Source: Arcticibacter tournemirensis (GTDB taxonomy: Bacteria > Bacteroidota > Bacteroidia > Sphingobacteriales > Sphingobacteriaceae). From it: a DNA stretch of 64,000 nucleotides. The notes below the pieces were generated by a model that searched no databases, was not told where the DNA came from, and was given only the letters and a program-made list of their open reading frames with translations. Each line of letters starts with the position of its first letter. Positions within the stretch are counted from its first letter, which is position 1. Shown one piece after another: positions 62,199 to 64,000 of this stretch. Position numbers and translations under genes: made by a program. The stretch is taken from contig NZ_VFPL01000001.1 in NCBI RefSeq assembly GCF_006716645.1, forward strand, positions 2,480,001 to 2,544,000, in the 5' to 3' direction.

Positions 62199-64000
62199 GT
62201 GGCAAATCATAAAGACATTCACAAACTCTCCGGAGCAGGACTGCTGATAAGTTTAGGGATTATATACGGAGACATAGGCACTTCCCCTCTGTACGTTTTT
62301 AAAGCCATCATCGGAGAACGCGAAATAACCCCTGATCTGATACTTGGAGGACTTTCCTGTATATTCTGGACCCTTACTTTACAAACGACCATTAAGTACG
62401 TAATAATCACCTTAAGGGCCGATAATAGGGGGGAAGGTGGTATATTCTCACTCTTCTCGCTTGTGCGGCGCCGGGCCCGCTGGCTTGCAATCCCCGCGAT
62501 GATAGGGGGCTGCGCACTGCTGGCTGATGGGATCATTACCCCTCCAATTACTGTTTCGTCGGCTATTGAGGGACTTGGACTAAAGTATCCCGGACTTCCA
62601 ACGGTTCCCATAGTCATCGCTATTATAACAATTCTCTTTGTTATTCAGCAATTTGGTACATCGCTCGTAGGAAAAACGTTTGGCCCAATCATGTTTCTTT
62701 GGTTTACCATGATGGGGGTTCTCGGTTTTGTATACGTTTTGCAATTCCCTGAGATCGTTAAGGCGCTGAATCCATATTATGCATGGCATTTACTCACTTC
62801 TTCTCCTGACGCGTTTATTATCCTTGGCGCCGTATTCTTATGTACTACAGGAGCCGAAGCTTTATATTCAGATCTTGGACATTGCGGGCGGGAGAATATA
62901 CGTATCAGCTGGATATATGTAAAAACGTGTCTCGTGCTCAATTATCTCGGACAAGGCGTTTGGCTATGGCAGAGACAGGGCACTATGCTGAATGCAGATA
63001 TCAATGAAAATCCGTTCTATCAGATAATGCCCGACTGGTTCCTGATTTTTGGTATTGCCATTGCAACTGCGGCTGCAATTATAGCCAGCCAGGCGCTTAT
63101 CTCCGGTTCGTTTACGCTTATTTCTGAAGCGGTGCGGCTCAATCTGTGGCCAAAGGTAAAGATCAATTATCCCACAATACAGAAAGGGCAGTTATACGTC
63201 CCTTCTATGAACTGGCTCCTATTAACAGGATGTATCCTCGTCATGCTAATATTCCAGGAATCGGCCAGGATGGAGGCTGCTTACGGACTGTCGATAACGG
63301 TTGCTATGCTGATGACTACCATCCTGGTGGCGGTGTATCTTTACCGTAAAAGATTGCCTTTTTATCTGATTGTGATATTTATTACGATATATGGAATAAT
63401 AGAGCTCACTTTCCTCGCTGGTAATATGGTGAAATTTACGCATGGCGGATGGTTTAGCTTATTAGTCGGATCTATTCTTTTTTCCGTCATGTGGGCGTGG
63501 TCCAGTGCCCGGCGGATAAAAAACAGATATGTCAAATTTGTTGAAATAGAGGACTATTACGACATAATAAGTGAGCTTAGTGAGGACGAAAGCGTCCCGA
63601 AATACTCGTCCCAACTGGTATACCTCACCAGTGCAAATTTTAAATCTGAGATAGAGTCGAAAATTATGTATTCTATTCTTCAGAAACAGCCGAAGCGCGC
63701 CGATCTGTACTGGCTCGTGCATGTAGATGTAACCGACGAGCCTTACACAACAGAATACAAAGTTGATTTTCTGGTTCCGGGCAAATTAATACGGATCGAT
63801 TTTCGTTTGGGTTTCAGGGTAGAACAACGCATCAATATTCTTTTCAGGCTCGTTGTTGAGGAGCTTGTAAGGAAAGGAGAAGTTGATATCACTAGTAAAT
63901 ATCCCTCACTAAATAAGCATAAGATTGTAGGCGACTTTAAATTTGTTGTTTTAGAGAAAGTGCTGTCCCGCTCCAATAAGTTACGTCTTATGGAACGCTT
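62199..64000 (+). CDS. kup: KUP-family potassium uptake protein (truncated by window edge)
   Basis: From GTG 62199 an open frame of 600 codons runs to the right edge. It starts with LSGAGLLISLGIIYGDIGTS, the signature of KUP, and has about twelve membrane helices with ADGIITPPITVSSAIEGL, ALYSDLGHCGRENIRISW and FTHGGWF. KUP proteins take up potassium with protons. The C-terminal cytoplasmic domain is nearly complete; the family is about 620-670 residues. The GTG is the first plausible start; no upstream ATG in frame was seen. A second potassium-uptake system besides Kdp. Confidence 0.95.
   Translation, partial: MANHKDIHKLSGAGLLISLGIIYGDIGTSPLYVFKAIIGEREITPDLILGGLSCIFWTLTLQTTIKYVIITLRADNRGEGGIFSLFSLVRRRARWLAIPAMIGGCALLADGIITPPITVSSAIEGLGLKYPGLPTVPIVIAIITILFVIQQFGTSLVGKTFGPIMFLWFTMMGVLGFVYVLQFPEIVKALNPYYAWHLLTSSPDAFIILGAVFLCTTGAEALYSDLGHCGRENIRISWIYVKTCLVLNYLGQGVWLWQRQGTMLNADINENPFYQIMPDWFLIFGIAIATAAAIIASQALISGSFTLISEAVRLNLWPKVKINYPTIQKGQLYVPSMNWLLLTGCILVMLIFQESARMEAAYGLSITVAMLMTTILVAVYLYRKRLPFYLIVIFITIYGIIELTFLAGNMVKFTHGGWFSLLVGSILFSVMWAWSSARRIKNRYVKFVEIEDYYDIISELSEDESVPKYSSQLVYLTSANFKSEIESKIMYSILQKQPKRADLYWLVHVDVTDEPYTTEYKVDFLVPGKLIRIDFRLGFRVEQRINILFRLVVEELVRKGEVDITSKYPSLNKHKIVGDFKFVVLEKVLSRSNKLRLMER

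Overview
The window reads as a chromosomal segment of a Bacteroidota bacterium, most likely of the Sphingobacteriales (Pedobacter or Mucilaginibacter relatives). This is inferred from a secreted protein with a type IX secretion tail, the long insert-containing form of IspG, DUF6702 and HupE/UreJ beside an M1 peptidase, an NtrC-type regulator next to kdp, many signal peptides ending in SQ or AQ, and the absence of Shine-Dalgarno sequences. No tRNA, rRNA, CRISPR array or complete insertion sequence was seen.

Layout. 1-7.8 kb: minus-strand potassium operon (a 27-codon ORF, kdpF, kdpA, kdpB, kdpC, a porin, start of kdpD) preceded by a sigma-54 response regulator with its own terminator. 8-14.8 kb: a carbohydrate locus with a GH2-like lipoprotein, a 1268-residue fusion of a cellulose-synthase-like GT2 with a GH26 domain and a degenerate GH2-like domain, and a convergent tandem-GH26 protein with one intact and one degenerate half. 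15-22 kb: a short Hsp70, a Tat-exported Gfo/Idh/MocA oxidoreductase with a sugar isomerase, a VOC protein, an AraC regulator with an aldo/keto reductase, a candidate small RNA between two terminators, and a small membrane protein. 22.3-29.6 kb: a GlgE-pathway operon (glgE, treS-maltokinase fusion, glgB) converting trehalose to branched alpha-glucan. 29.7-46.1 kb: TspO-like protein, phosphoesterase, YciI protein, voltage-gated potassium channel with a zinc ribbon, EttA, ClpC, topoisomerase IV subunit A, MsrA, M1 peptidase, HupE/UreJ, DUF6702 and a lipoprotein. 46.2-48.9 kb: a MITE-like dyad and an A-B-A'-B' array of small exported proteins ending in a relic of a third A copy. 48.9-64 kb: an rRNA methyltransferase-like protein, MlaF/MlaE, a PspC-LiaF-RDD envelope-stress operon, a Fur-family regulator, IspG, split transketolase, Bcp, an M23 peptidase, an FAH-family protein, a T9SS cargo, and the start of a KUP potassium transporter.

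Two signals stand out. First, the 8-14.8 kb locus looks like a polysaccharide synthase with paired intact and catalytically dead hydrolase domains. Second, several intergenic gaps are filled by degenerate 7-base-periodic words (heptad arrays) that hold register for up to about 110 bases or more and that, in three places, begin at or within a few bases of a perfect inverted repeat sitting on the stop codon of the preceding gene.
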